A stretch of DNA of 38,945 nucleotides from Neoluteolibacter marinus (GTDB taxonomy: Bacteria > Verrucomicrobiota > Verrucomicrobiia > Verrucomicrobiales > Akkermansiaceae). The number at the start of each line of letters is the position of its first letter. Position 1 is the stretch's first letter. The notes under the pieces were generated by a model that was not told where the DNA came from, did no database searches, and was given only the letters and a program-made list of their open reading frames with translations. A program made the position numbers and the translations under genes. This document shows, piece by piece, positions 1 through 6,720 of this stretch. The DNA is taken from NCBI RefSeq assembly GCF_014904755.1, contig NZ_JACZFQ010000131.1, positions 1-38,945 on the forward strand, in the 5' to 3' direction.

Positions 1-90
1 GGGATGGCATGACGAATTGGAACCGCCCGGTGCGGATCCGCATGCCGGGTGGTGTGGGGGGTGACGGTTAGAGCCCGTCACCTACCCGAT
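1..90 (+). mobile_element. Group IIC intron, 3' end (domains V and VI)
   Basis: The end of a self-splicing, retrotransposing intron RNA; the reverse transcriptase part lies outside the window. Seen: a domain V hairpin at 22-53, with outer arms 22-30 and 45-53 (nine pairs, one G-U), a two-base bulge at 43-44, inner arms 31-34 and 39-42, and a four-base loop. The 5' side reads ACCGCC and so carries the CGC triad of class C introns. Domain VI follows, with stem 60-67/75-82, a bulged A at 84 seven bases from the end, and the terminal sequence CTACCCGAT. The layout closely matches my memory of the Oceanobacillus iheyensis group IIC intron, which ends CTACTCGAT. The intron reads opposite to the adjacent cassette gene, as group IIC-attC introns do. 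Confidence 0.85.
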
Positions 91-97
91 TGGCCTT
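91..97 (-). other. attC half-site (R'' core) split by the intron
   Basis: Read on the minus strand, the bases just after the cassette gene give GGCCA, and the intron then interrupts the site. If the target was TTGT|T, as is usual for group IIC-attC introns, the intact core was GGCCAAC. That is the exact reverse complement of the GTTGGCC core at 622-628 in front of the same gene. Such pairing between a cassette's first bases and its own R'' is the signature of a mobile gene cassette. Confidence 0.7.
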
Positions 98-105
98 TAG
101 TTTCG

Positions 106-612
106 TTATTTGCGTGGGACTTGCCCGACAATCTTTGAAGCTTCCAGATCCCCCCAATAGCGGCTATCCAAGGAGTTGGAGACATTGTCGCCCAAAACAA
201 AGTAGCCGTCGGTATCAATCTTGTGGGGAAACGTGACTGGCCTGAAACCACCAAGTGCCATGTTCTCAGTTTTGGGGGGGAGATAGGCACCGATATTCAA
301 GTGTGGGGGGACGGCTTCTTCCTTCCCGTTAATTATGATCGATCCAGCTCGGATCTCCAAGGTCTCTCCCGGCAATCCAACCACACGTCCAAGCCAATGT
401 CCGTCATTCGAAATTGGTGACTCAAATAGAATCACGTCCCAACGATCCGGTTTCGATCGTTCGTATGCGGCCAAGTCCACTGAGACGGTCTCGCCGCGTT
501 TAATCGTCGGATCCATGTTAGAGGAACTTTGTCGCATGGTCTCTTTGCTGCACGCAGACAAAGCCACAACAGCCGCGATTGATATGGCTGAAAAAGGTTT
601 CAAGGAGAGCAT
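106..612 (-). CDS. Signal peptidase I-like lipoprotein lacking the catalytic dyad
   Basis: 168 residues with the S26 (LepB/SipS) fold pattern: box B SNMDPTIKRGE (31-41), box C RWDVILFES (57-65), box D GRVVGLPGE (75-83) and box E GYFVLGDN plus SLDSRYWG (136-154). In active enzymes the residue before Met in box B is the nucleophile Ser, and Lys precedes the Arg of box D. Here they are Asn32 and Gly75, so both dyad residues are missing. The N-terminus is a lipoprotein signal with lipobox LSAC (Cys21) instead of a membrane anchor, which places the domain in the periplasm or on the outer membrane. I chose the ATG at 612 over an upstream TTG because that TTG lies inside the recombination core at 622-628. 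The gene is a single integron cassette with GC lower than its surroundings. Peptidase activity is very unlikely; a binding or decoy role is only inference. Confidence 0.85.
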   Translation of the reverse strand: MLSLKPFSAISIAAVVALSACSKETMRQSSSNMDPTIKRGETVSVDLAAYERSKPDRWDVILFESPISNDGHWLGRVVGLPGETLEIRAGSIIINGKEEAVPPHLNIGAYLPPKTENMALGGFRPVTFPHKIDTDGYFVLGDNVSNSLDSRYWGDLEASKIVGQVPRK

Positions 613-621
613 TTCGTTTTT

Positions 622-672
622 GGCCAACAGTATTTATTAACCCGGTGAGCATATCGGCGAGATCCGATATGC
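622..672 (-). other. Cassette 5' core site with upstream hairpin (attC or attI remnant)
   Basis: On the minus strand GTTGGCC (628-622) lies 9 bases upstream of the ATG of the signal-peptidase-like gene and is the exact reverse complement of the R'' after that gene. About 20 bases further upstream is a perfect 9-bp inverted repeat (649-657/664-672, GCATATCGG and CCGATATGC) with a 6-base loop. This could be the palindromic part of the preceding attC, or part of an attI. No second R''-like heptamer is obvious, so the type of site is open. Confidence 0.5.
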
Positions 673-894
673 CAACGGCTGTTTTACAGGGAGGCTGGGT
701 CGCAAGGGGGTGGCTGTCAACGAGATCCGCGGTTCTTTCCACCTGTCTTGACGGTGAAAGCTTTTAAGTCTCTGAGGATCATCCGCAAAGGTGAGAGAAC
801 CTGTTACGCCTGCTTTCAAGTTCCAAAAGATCAGGAGAACTTCAGGAATGGAACGAGGAGAAATGACCTAGCGGAACCTCGCGGCAGCCCCCCC
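673..894. other. Non-coding stretch, no convincing gene
   Basis: Only short reading frames without recognisable domains are seen here. It separates the integron-derived cassette from phage-like debris and probably holds the junction between them. No integrase gene is present. Confidence 0.5.
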
Positions 895-1104
895 TCACCG
901 CTCCCGCCAGAGGCACTCCTTCACCCCGCAGCCCTTCGACATGCGGTCGATGTCCCCTTGGAGCCGCTCGATGATCCGGACCTGCGCCGCCAGACGGGCA
1001 TTCAGGGACGAGTAAATGATCCCCGCCAGGGTGGCGATGATGGCGCCGAGCCCACCGATGCAGGACGGGATCCAGCCGATGGGGATGGAGACGAGCTCGT
1101 TCAT
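895..1104 (-). CDS. Small membrane protein, holin-like
   Basis: 69 residues. One hydrophobic segment (about 7-30, IGWIPSCIGGLGAIIATLAGIIYS) is followed by a polar helix rich in Arg, Glu and Gln (about 33-56) and a Cys-containing tail (GCGVKECLW). The start overlaps the stop of the upstream amidase-like frame in an ATGA, indicating coupled translation. A tiny membrane protein paired with a peptidoglycan amidase is the usual make-up of a phage lysis module, so a holin or lysis-accessory role is likely. This rests on context; I do not recognise a named family. Confidence 0.6.
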   Translation of the reverse strand: MNELVSIPIGWIPSCIGGLGAIIATLAGIIYSSLNARLAAQVRIIERLQGDIDRMSKGCGVKECLWRER

Positions 1105-1430
1105 GCCGTGCCAGTGAGGAGAACCTTAGCAATAGCCTCGCAGGCGCGGCGCCGCAGGTCCGCATCGCGCAGCTTCGCCCGGTCCCCGTCGTGGTCGATG
1201 AACCCCAGCTCGATCAAGAAGCACGGCTGGAACGCCATGATCGCCAGCCGGGCGTGCTGGCTGTCGCTTTCCGTCTTCGCCCCAGGGGACCGGGTGCCGA
1301 GAGCTTCGACCGCGGCCTCGTTGAGGGTGCTCGCCATCGCCCGGTTCTCCGCCCCGCGGTAGCAGGTCGCTGCAGCGGGCGGGATGTGGGCTGCTGGATC
1401 GCAAGCCAAAGTCCGCCGCTTCCGCGATGG
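1101..1430 (-). pseudogene. Decayed N-acetylmuramoyl-L-alanine amidase (Amidase_3)
   Basis: The C-terminal part of a zinc amidase that cuts the muramic acid-peptide bond of peptidoglycan is clear: CYRGAENRAMASTLNEA, then SQHARLAIM, then CFLIELGFIDHDGDRAKLRD, with the catalytic Glu in IELGFI. Upstream the match continues in a different frame (DSIAEAADFGL, around 1400-1425) and meets a stop, and the N-terminal zinc-binding half is missing. The frame is therefore broken and truncated. The intact end is coupled by ATGA to the small membrane-protein gene. It is most likely an old phage endolysin or part of a phage-derived element. Confidence 0.65.
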
Positions 1431-2081
1431 AATCCCCGCATCACGGCCGGACCTCCGCGTTTCAGAACGCTGCCTTACCCGGTCACGGCGAAAAGGAGGC
1501 GTTGGCGGCCGTGCATCAAGCGTGTCCCGGCGGTAACTCCGCGTGTGAAGCCGGGACCGGGGCGTTTCCCCCCGCAACCGGATCGTCCCAAGTCATCAGC
1601 AAGGCGTGTCACGCCGTGATCGGGGCGTTCTCCGGTACGACCGGGGCGTCCTCCGCCCGGACTGGAGGATGAAACCGCTAGACCGGGGACCCAGGAACGG
1701 CCCCGGACGGCTGGAAAGGAACGTTGAACCACCGATGAACGGAATGGACGCGGATCCATCGAAATCGGACCAGGATGGATGGGATGGATAGGATCTTTGG
1801 ATTGAAATCTTCACCCCCACTCATCCCCGTAGATCATCTGCGTTCATCCCGTCCATCTGTGGTTCATCCGCCCATAATACACCACCCCGGATCCGGAACA
1901 TCATCCGATCCATCCCATCCATCCCGGTCCAAAAAATCAAAATCACATCCCCGACCCAACCTACGCGATCACGTAATAACAAATATCTATTCAACCCGAC
2001 CGAACATAGGTATTTACACAACATGCCGAATCCCGGAGTGAATTCGCACACCGCACGGCAAACACAACACGAAATAAAAAC
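1431..2081. repeat. Non-coding stretch with degenerate GGGGCGT repeats and a dispersed repeat
   Basis: No supported gene. From about 1540 to 1665 a short unit, roughly GACCGGGGCGTYCTCC, recurs imperfectly three times. At 1727-1945 there is a diverged copy of the dispersed repeat that occurs twice downstream: CAGATGAACGGGATG-like and GGATGGATGGGATGGA-like motifs, followed by their inverted forms (CATCCCATCCATCC). From about 1960 to 2080 the DNA becomes AT-rich, which fits a promoter region for the gene at 2082. Confidence 0.55.
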
Positions 2082-2720
2082 ATGAACGAGACACCACGAC
2101 TGAGAGTCCTCCTCGACTTCACGAGGGGCACCGACGCCCTGCTGGACTCCACCACGGAAGACGTGCTGGACAACCTGTACGGGAACGCCGCCTTCCCCAC
2201 CCCGCCGGTGGTGGAAGCGGACCTGACCGCGGCCCTGGACCTTTTCCGCGAACGGAAGGCGGCCATGGCCCAGGGCGGCACCGCCGCCACCGCCGCGAAG
2301 AACGAGCAGAAGCGCGTGCTGGCCGGGCTGATGCGCACGCTGGCGCTCTACGTGCAGGAAACGAGCGTCGACGTGCTCTCCACCCTGCTGTCCAGCGGCT
2401 TCCGGGCAGCCAGCACCAACCGCGCCCAATCGCCCCTGAGCACCCCGGAAATCCGCCGGATCCGCATCGACGGCCCCGGCCAGCGGATCGTGGATGTGTC
2501 GGTGGTGGACATGGCGAAGTGCTATGAGGTCAACATCGCGCTGCTCGACGCGGCCGGCACCCCGGGGCCCTACACCACCGCCGGCCTCTTCACCCGGGCC
2601 CGTGGGATCCGCTTGTCGAACCTGACCCCGGGCCAGGGCTACCTGATCCAGGCCCGCGCCATCGGCGGCTCGACCGGCTATTCGAACTGGAGTGACGCCG
2701 TGGCCAGCCTGCCGATGTGA
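2082..2720 (+). CDS. Fibronectin type III domain protein
   Basis: 212 residues. The N-terminal half is helical (LDFTRGTDALLDSTTEDVLDN, then FPTPPV, then AQGGTAATAAKNEQKR), followed by LLSSGFRAASTNRAQSPL and a C-terminal beta domain of about 90 residues that ends in LSNLTPGQGYLIQARAIGGS and GYSNWSDAV, the typical end of a fibronectin type III fold. Proteins with this layout are common in Verrucomicrobiota and Bacteroidota, where they are annotated only as fibronectin domain proteins; their role is not established. There is no signal peptide. Nearby lysis-module debris raises the possibility of a phage-like structural origin, but this is inference. The start is ATG in an AT-rich leader. Confidence 0.75.
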   Translation: MNETPRLRVLLDFTRGTDALLDSTTEDVLDNLYGNAAFPTPPVVEADLTAALDLFRERKAAMAQGGTAATAAKNEQKRVLAGLMRTLALYVQETSVDVLSTLLSSGFRAASTNRAQSPLSTPEIRRIRIDGPGQRIVDVSVVDMAKCYEVNIALLDAAGTPGPYTTAGLFTRARGIRLSNLTPGQGYLIQARAIGGSTGYSNWSDAVASLPM

Positions 2721-3125
2721 GGACCGCGGGAGAGATAGAGGAAACACCGATCGAACGGCGCGGACGACTCACCCCGTCCGCGCCGTTTGAGAGGGAATGA
2801 TTGATTGATTATTGTTGATTGGGGATCGAATATTTGTGGTGGGTTGCAGTTGTTGTCGCATCATCAATCCTCCTCGTTCTCGTTCTCGTCCTCGAAGCTT
2901 CCCGGAATGAGATGAAAGACATCCAACCACAGATGAACGGGATGAACACAGATCGGTAGAAACGGGACCAGGATGGATGGGATGGATGAGATGAGAAGCG
3001 GGTTGCTTTGAATTTCCATCCATCTGCGTTCATCCCGTTTATCTGCGGTTTTCATCCGCCAAGCACCGCCATCCTATCCATCCCATCCATCCTGGTCCGG
3101 ATCCGATGATCGGCGGTTGTTTCCC

Positions 3126-3197
3126 GGGAGCGCGGAATTCATTCCGCCCCGCTGGCCCGGCACCCTTCCATCCAAGCGGGATGAATCCCGCGCTCCC
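3126..3197. repeat. REP-like palindrome, copy A
   Basis: Arms of 22 bases (3126-3147 and 3176-3197) starting GGGAGCGCGG and ending CCGCGCTCCC pair at 20 of 22 positions around a 28-base loop. The same structure occurs at 4221-4292. It resembles the repeated extragenic palindromes scattered through verrucomicrobial genomes. Confidence 0.75.
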
Positions 3198-3345
3198 TCG
3201 GGCGTTCTCGCGGCACGCGAGCGCGGGTTTTTTGCGATCTCATCATCGTTCCTCCTCGTCCTCGTTCTCGTTCTCGAAATGGCCGGACCGGAGAAGTTCG
3301 AGGACGAGGGACGAGCAGGAGTAGGAGGACGAGGGGCGCGGCCCG

Positions 3346-3402
3346 CTACCACGGCAGGCGATCGTCCATCAGCGAGCGGAGCTGGGACTCCGAGATTGCA
3401 CC
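3346..3402 (-). pseudogene. Fragment: C-terminal tail of a FecR-LamG protein
   Basis: On the minus strand the DNA encodes GAISESQLRSLMDDRLPW and a stop. This is almost identical to the last 18 residues of the intact FecR-LamG gene ending at 4446 (GALSESQVRSLMDDRLPW). Nothing of the rest of the gene is present: the fragment begins two bases after the stop of the membrane-protein gene at 3405. It is the trace of a duplicated or deleted paralogue. Confidence 0.75.
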
Positions 3403-3404
3403 GG

Positions 3405-3869
3405 TCACGGTTCCGATGGAGCGGATTGAACCGCTTCGGGTGGAGCCACGGCAGGAGCGCTCCGTCCGGCGAGCTCGGCTTCGGCGGCATCCAGGGACGC
3501 CTCATACTTGCTGACGATCCGAGCGAATGCCCCGTCATACTTGCAGGTCAAGATCGCATGCTGGATCAGCCGGTAGGCCACGATCCCGAATCCAATGATG
3601 CTCCAGGTGGGATCTTCACCCCAAAGTCCGCCGATCAGAAACATACCGCCGCCAATGACAATCGGCGCCACGTCGAAGATCCAAGCCCCACGGGATGAAC
3701 TTTGCGCCGAGTCACGAAAGTAGGCGATCAAGTAAGACTCTCTCGGATCAAAGTCAGGGCGCATGGTCTCAGTGATTTCTACCGTCCGGGAAGGCTGCAA
3801 CGATCGCAGCGACATTACAGATCGACCCTCCCACTCAAACGAGTCGTGACACCGGGGGCAAGCACGCAT
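3405..3869 (-). CDS. Hypothetical two-TM membrane protein
   Basis: About 154 residues from the ATG at 3869; an in-frame ATG at 3947 would add 26 basic residues. The N-terminus has one CPRC pair, too few cysteines for a complete zinc ribbon. Two hydrophobic segments follow (WIFDVAPIVIGGGMFLIGGLW and WSIIGFGIVAYRLIQHAIL), then a helical and Pro/Ala-rich tail. No family recognised. It is the only gene between the two copies of the 540-bp repeat and its stop abuts the FecR-LamG fragment, so it may have been brought in or trapped by the rearrangement that made the duplication. Confidence 0.6.
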   Translation of the reverse strand: MRACPRCHDSFEWEGRSVMSLRSLQPSRTVEITETMRPDFDPRESYLIAYFRDSAQSSSRGAWIFDVAPIVIGGGMFLIGGLWGEDPTWSIIGFGIVAYRLIQHAILTCKYDGAFARIVSKYEASLDAAEAELAGRSAPAVAPPEAVQSAPSEP

Positions 3870-3952
3870 CAGGATCCGGGTCGAGGCCCGCACCGGCTTC
3901 GTATGGCGGCCGGTCGCGACCGGGAAGCCCCTTCGAGGCGCCGCCATCGATT

Positions 3953-4497
3953 CTCCTCGTTCTCGTTCTCCTGCTCGTCCTCGTTATCGAAATTGCCGAT
4001 CATTCAGCGAAAGCAATCCAAACACAGATGAACGGGATGAACGCAGATTGGTAGAAATGGGACCAGGATGGATGGGATGGATAGGATAAGTGGCTGGTTG
4101 ATTTGAAAGCCGCATTGGTTTTCATCCATCTGCGTTCATCCCGTTTATCTGCGGTTTTCATCCGCCAACTATCCATCCCATCCATCCTGGTCCGGATCCG
4201 ATGATCTGCGGTTGTTTTCCGGGAGCGCGGAATTCATTCCGCCCCGCTGGCCCGGCACCCTACCATCCAAGCGGGATGAATCCCGCGCTCCCTCGGGCGA
4301 TCTCGCGACCCGCAAGCGCGGACATTTGCGATCGCATCATCGTTCCTCCTCGTCCTCGTCCTCGTCCTCGTTCTCGGAACCGCCGGACCGGAGAAGTTCG
4401 AGGACGAGGGACGAGCAGGAGGAGGAGGACGAGGGGTGTGCCCCGCTACCACGGCAGGCGATCGTCCATCAGCGAGCGGACCTGCGACTCCGACAGC
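3953..4497. repeat. Long direct repeat, copy B
   Basis: The second copy of the block at 2870-3402, with the same order of motifs. It runs into the true 3' end of the FecR-LamG gene, so this copy is in its original place and copy A carries the severed tail. Identity is high through the palindrome and the last ~55 coding bases. Confidence 0.8.
4221..4292. repeat. REP-like palindrome, copy B
   Basis: Same 22-base arms (4221-4242 and 4271-4292) as the palindrome at 3126-3197, located about 155 bases beyond the stop of the FecR-LamG gene. It could stabilise the 3' end of that transcript or end transcription, but lacks a T-tract. Confidence 0.7.
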
Positions 4498-6014
4498 GCG
4501 CCGCCAAAGATGTAAACCTCGTCCATCCCGCCGCGGAAAAATCCGCCGTGAACATGGTTGGGCTGGCTGACGACGTAGGTGATGTTGCGGCCCAGCCAAA
4601 CCCCGTGGTCGGCCTGTTCGATGTCGGTCTCGACCGCCCCGAAAGTCCGGCTCGAAAGCGGATCGAGATGGCCGTCGATGTAGAGCAACACGTGCTTGCC
4701 GACGTTCGGGCTGGAGACCGGGTAGAGGACGACCGCGATGTGGTGCCATTCACCGTCCCGCAGGTCGCGGCTGCCGACGGCGGTGCCCCCGTCGGCGCCG
4801 ACCCGCAAGCGCCCCACGGGGCCGTCCTCCGCGAGCGGGTTGACGGAGATCTGCCACACGCTGCCCGCGGTGCCGTCCTTGTAGCGGCCCCAGGAGATCA
4901 TGCCGAAGGACTCCCGCGGGGCGAGGTCGGCGGGCACCTTGGCCCAGAAGCAAACGGTCCGCGGATTGCGGCCGCCGATCCCGCGGAACCCGCTTTCCAT
5001 GAACGAGCCCTTGCCGTCGAAGGCCACCGCGCCGCCGATCCGGCCGTCGATCGGCTGCGGTGCGGCGCCCTGGTCCATGGTCATGGAAACGAAATCGAAG
5101 CTGCCACCCCCGAAGCCGCGGCTGGAGGCACGGGCGATGCCCCCGTCGACGAGGTCCATGGTCCAGTGCACCATCTCCGGCATCTCGGCGGTCAGCGGCG
5201 GCAAGCTCGAGTAGAAGGATCCCGGATCGGCGGGAATGTGCTCCTGTTCCCCGCCGCCGAAACGCAACGCGTCGTTCTTGCGCAGGTTGATCGGCGCCTG
5301 ACTGCCGATGACCGTCTGGATCTCGCCGTCGAGGACGTGGGTCTCCACCATGCCGCTCGCGCCGTCGACCGAGATACCGAACTCGGTGCCGAGGTCGATG
5401 ACCTTGCCGCCGGGAGTCTGGACCTGATAGCCGTGGCCTTGCGGGGTCACGCGCATCAACAGGCGGCCGCGCTCCAGCGAGGCATTCATCGGCCCCTGCC
5501 ACGCGACTTCCGCCGGTCCCTCGATGACCATCTTGCCGCGACCGGCCATTTCCAGTTCCACCAGCCCGCTCCCCAGCGAAAGGCGGTCCCCCGCCTTGAT
5601 CTTCATCCCTTCGTGAATCCCGGAGGCGGCGTCGATCGAACCCACGCGCACCACCGTTGCCACCGGTGCCGGACGCAACCACCAGAGACCCAGCGAAAGC
5701 ATCACGACCGCGGCAGTCGCGGCCAGCATGACGAAGCTCCTGCGGCGGTCCCCGCGGCGGAGCTTGCCCTCGACGGCGGCCAGGAACTCGTCCTGGTCGG
5801 CCCGCTTGACGGCCGCCATGATGTTCTCCTGCCGCCGGGCCGCGGAGAATTCGTCCTCGCTCGCCACCGCCAGCAGGGCATCGACCAGCGTCTGCCCGCC
5901 GAGGCGCCCGAGCAGTGCCGGATCGCTTTCCAGCAAGCGCACCAGCTCGGCCTGCTCCTCGCCGGATAGCTCTCCTTCCAGCCAGCGCGCCAGCAATTCG
6001 TCGCCCGTCCTCAT
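4446..6014 (-). CDS. FecR / LamG membrane protein (sigma-factor partner)
   Basis: 522 residues. The N-terminal ~90 residues are cytoplasmic and helical (LLARWLEGELSGEEQAELVRLLESDP, an anti-sigma-like zone). One TM helix follows (about 93-112, SFVMLAATAAVVMLSLGLWWL), then a FecR domain (about 115-225, with VQTPGGKVIDLGTEFGI), then a C-terminal LamG/concanavalin-like domain (about 285-510, with FWAKVPADLAP, EWHHIAVVL, LYIDGH and GGMDEVYIF). Such proteins follow ECF sigma factors in planctomycetes and Verrucomicrobiota and are thought to link a periplasmic carbohydrate or surface signal to the sigma factor. The start overlaps the sigma stop by four bases (ATGA). A longer upstream frame exists but is out-of-frame sigma sequence. 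Its last ~55 coding bases are duplicated at 3346-3402. Confidence 0.9.
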   Translation of the reverse strand: MRTGDELLARWLEGELSGEEQAELVRLLESDPALLGRLGGQTLVDALLAVASEDEFSAARRQENIMAAVKRADQDEFLAAVEGKLRRGDRRRSFVMLAATAAVVMLSLGLWWLRPAPVATVVRVGSIDAASGIHEGMKIKAGDRLSLGSGLVELEMAGRGKMVIEGPAEVAWQGPMNASLERGRLLMRVTPQGHGYQVQTPGGKVIDLGTEFGISVDGASGMVETHVLDGEIQTVIGSQAPINLRKNDALRFGGGEQEHIPADPGSFYSSLPPLTAEMPEMVHWTMDLVDGGIARASSRGFGGGSFDFVSMTMDQGAAPQPIDGRIGGAVAFDGKGSFMESGFRGIGGRNPRTVCFWAKVPADLAPRESFGMISWGRYKDGTAGSVWQISVNPLAEDGPVGRLRVGADGGTAVGSRDLRDGEWHHIAVVLYPVSSPNVGKHVLLYIDGHLDPLSSRTFGAVETDIEQADHGVWLGRNITYVVSQPNHVHGGFFRGGMDEVYIFGGALSESQVRSLMDDRLPW

Positions 6015-6637
6015 GATTCCGTGACCTCGAGTTTGCGTTGGATGCAGTCGGCCAGGGCCTCTCTCAGCCGGTGCAGTTGCATGGTGAGCGCGGAGTAGCC
6101 GCGGCCGCTGTCCGCGGCGATCTCCCGGACCGTGCGACCGGTGACATAGCGCTGGTTGAGTAGTTCGCGCGAGGGTCCGTCGATGCGGTCCATGCAGTCC
6201 TGCAAGGCCTCGAGCGCGCCGCATTCGTCGCCGTGGCCCAGGTAAAGGTCCGCGCCGCGGTCGATCAGCACCTGCAGCTCGTCGTTGCCGCCGACACATT
6301 GCTCGCGACGCTTGCGGATGAAATTGCGCAGGTGATTGACGGCGATCCCGCGCAGCCAAGCCTCGAAGCTCGCGTCGCGGCGGTAGGTGGACACCCGGCG
6401 GAAAGCGGTCACGAACACGTCCTGGGCGAGGTCATCGGCCGAGGACCAATCGCGGATCCGCGCATAGAGGAAACCCCGCACCCAGCCCTCGTTCATCCGG
6501 ACCAGCTCCCCGAAGGCCTCCATCCATCCGGGCCCGCGCGCTTGCAACCGCTCCAGCAGGAGATCGGTCGCGCTTTCGGGGGCTTCGGGAGAGTTGTCCA
6601 CGGCTTTCAATGTCCCGGGAGCGGCGGGATACCACAT
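6011..6637 (-). CDS. ECF-type RNA polymerase sigma factor
   Basis: 208 residues. The region 2 pattern is clear (FGELVRMNEGWVRGFLYARIRDWSSADDLAQDVFVTAFRR, then FEAWLRGIAVNHLRNFIRKRRE), followed by a linker and region 4 (ALEALQDCMDRIDGPSRELL, then TVREIAADSGRGYSALTMQLHRLREALADCI). It belongs with the sigma group named for Rhodopirellula/Verrucomicrobium (TIGR02989 in my memory). It is the first gene of a two-gene operon with the FecR-LamG protein, ending in an ATGA overlap. It is divergent from the giant secreted protein at 6721, with only 83 bases between, so that gene is a candidate target. Region 4 ends close to the C-terminus, so there is no fused extra domain. Confidence 0.92.
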   Translation of the reverse strand: MWYPAAPGTLKAVDNSPEAPESATDLLLERLQARGPGWMEAFGELVRMNEGWVRGFLYARIRDWSSADDLAQDVFVTAFRRVSTYRRDASFEAWLRGIAVNHLRNFIRKRREQCVGGNDELQVLIDRGADLYLGHGDECGALEALQDCMDRIDGPSRELLNQRYVTGRTVREIAADSGRGYSALTMQLHRLREALADCIQRKLEVTES

Positions 6638-6720
6638 CTTTTTCGCACTTCTTTTTCCCGGGCAAATTCCTCCGGGTCAATGTGTTACTCCACGACATGG
6701 GAAACATGGACCGGTAGCCC
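6638..6720. promoter_or_regulatory. Divergent promoter region
   Basis: 83 bases between the start of the sigma gene (minus) and the start of the secreted protein (plus). They contain a TTTTTCGCACTTCTTTTTCCCGGG stretch and two CCCGGG-centred motifs that could be operator or sigma-recognition elements. I cannot assign -35/-10 boxes with confidence. Confidence 0.4.

Larger units (their letters stand above)
2870..3402. repeat. Long direct repeat, copy A
   Basis: A ~530-bp block that recurs at 3953-4497 with only scattered differences. In order it contains a CTCGTTCTCGTTCTCG tract, an ACAGATGAACGGGATGAAC motif, GGACCAGGATGGATGGGATG with its inverted form near 3060-3100, a long palindrome (3126-3197), a TCCTCGTCCTCG tract with its inverted form near 3295-3335, and the last ~55 bases of a FecR-LamG gene. 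The two copies flank the small membrane-protein gene at 3405-3869. Confidence 0.8.

Noticed and set aside
640-1430. An integrase gene or attI next to the left cassette
   Set aside because: No tyrosine-recombinase motifs (RHRY pattern or the IntI-specific insert) in any frame; the DNA is phage-type debris instead.
1540-1665. A CRISPR array from the GGGGCGT repeats
   Set aside because: The units are short, degenerate and lack regular spacers; no cas genes nearby.
1821-2747. A 308-residue minus-strand frame
   Set aside because: It overlaps the fibronectin-type gene in antisense and begins in repeat DNA; it has no recognisable domain.
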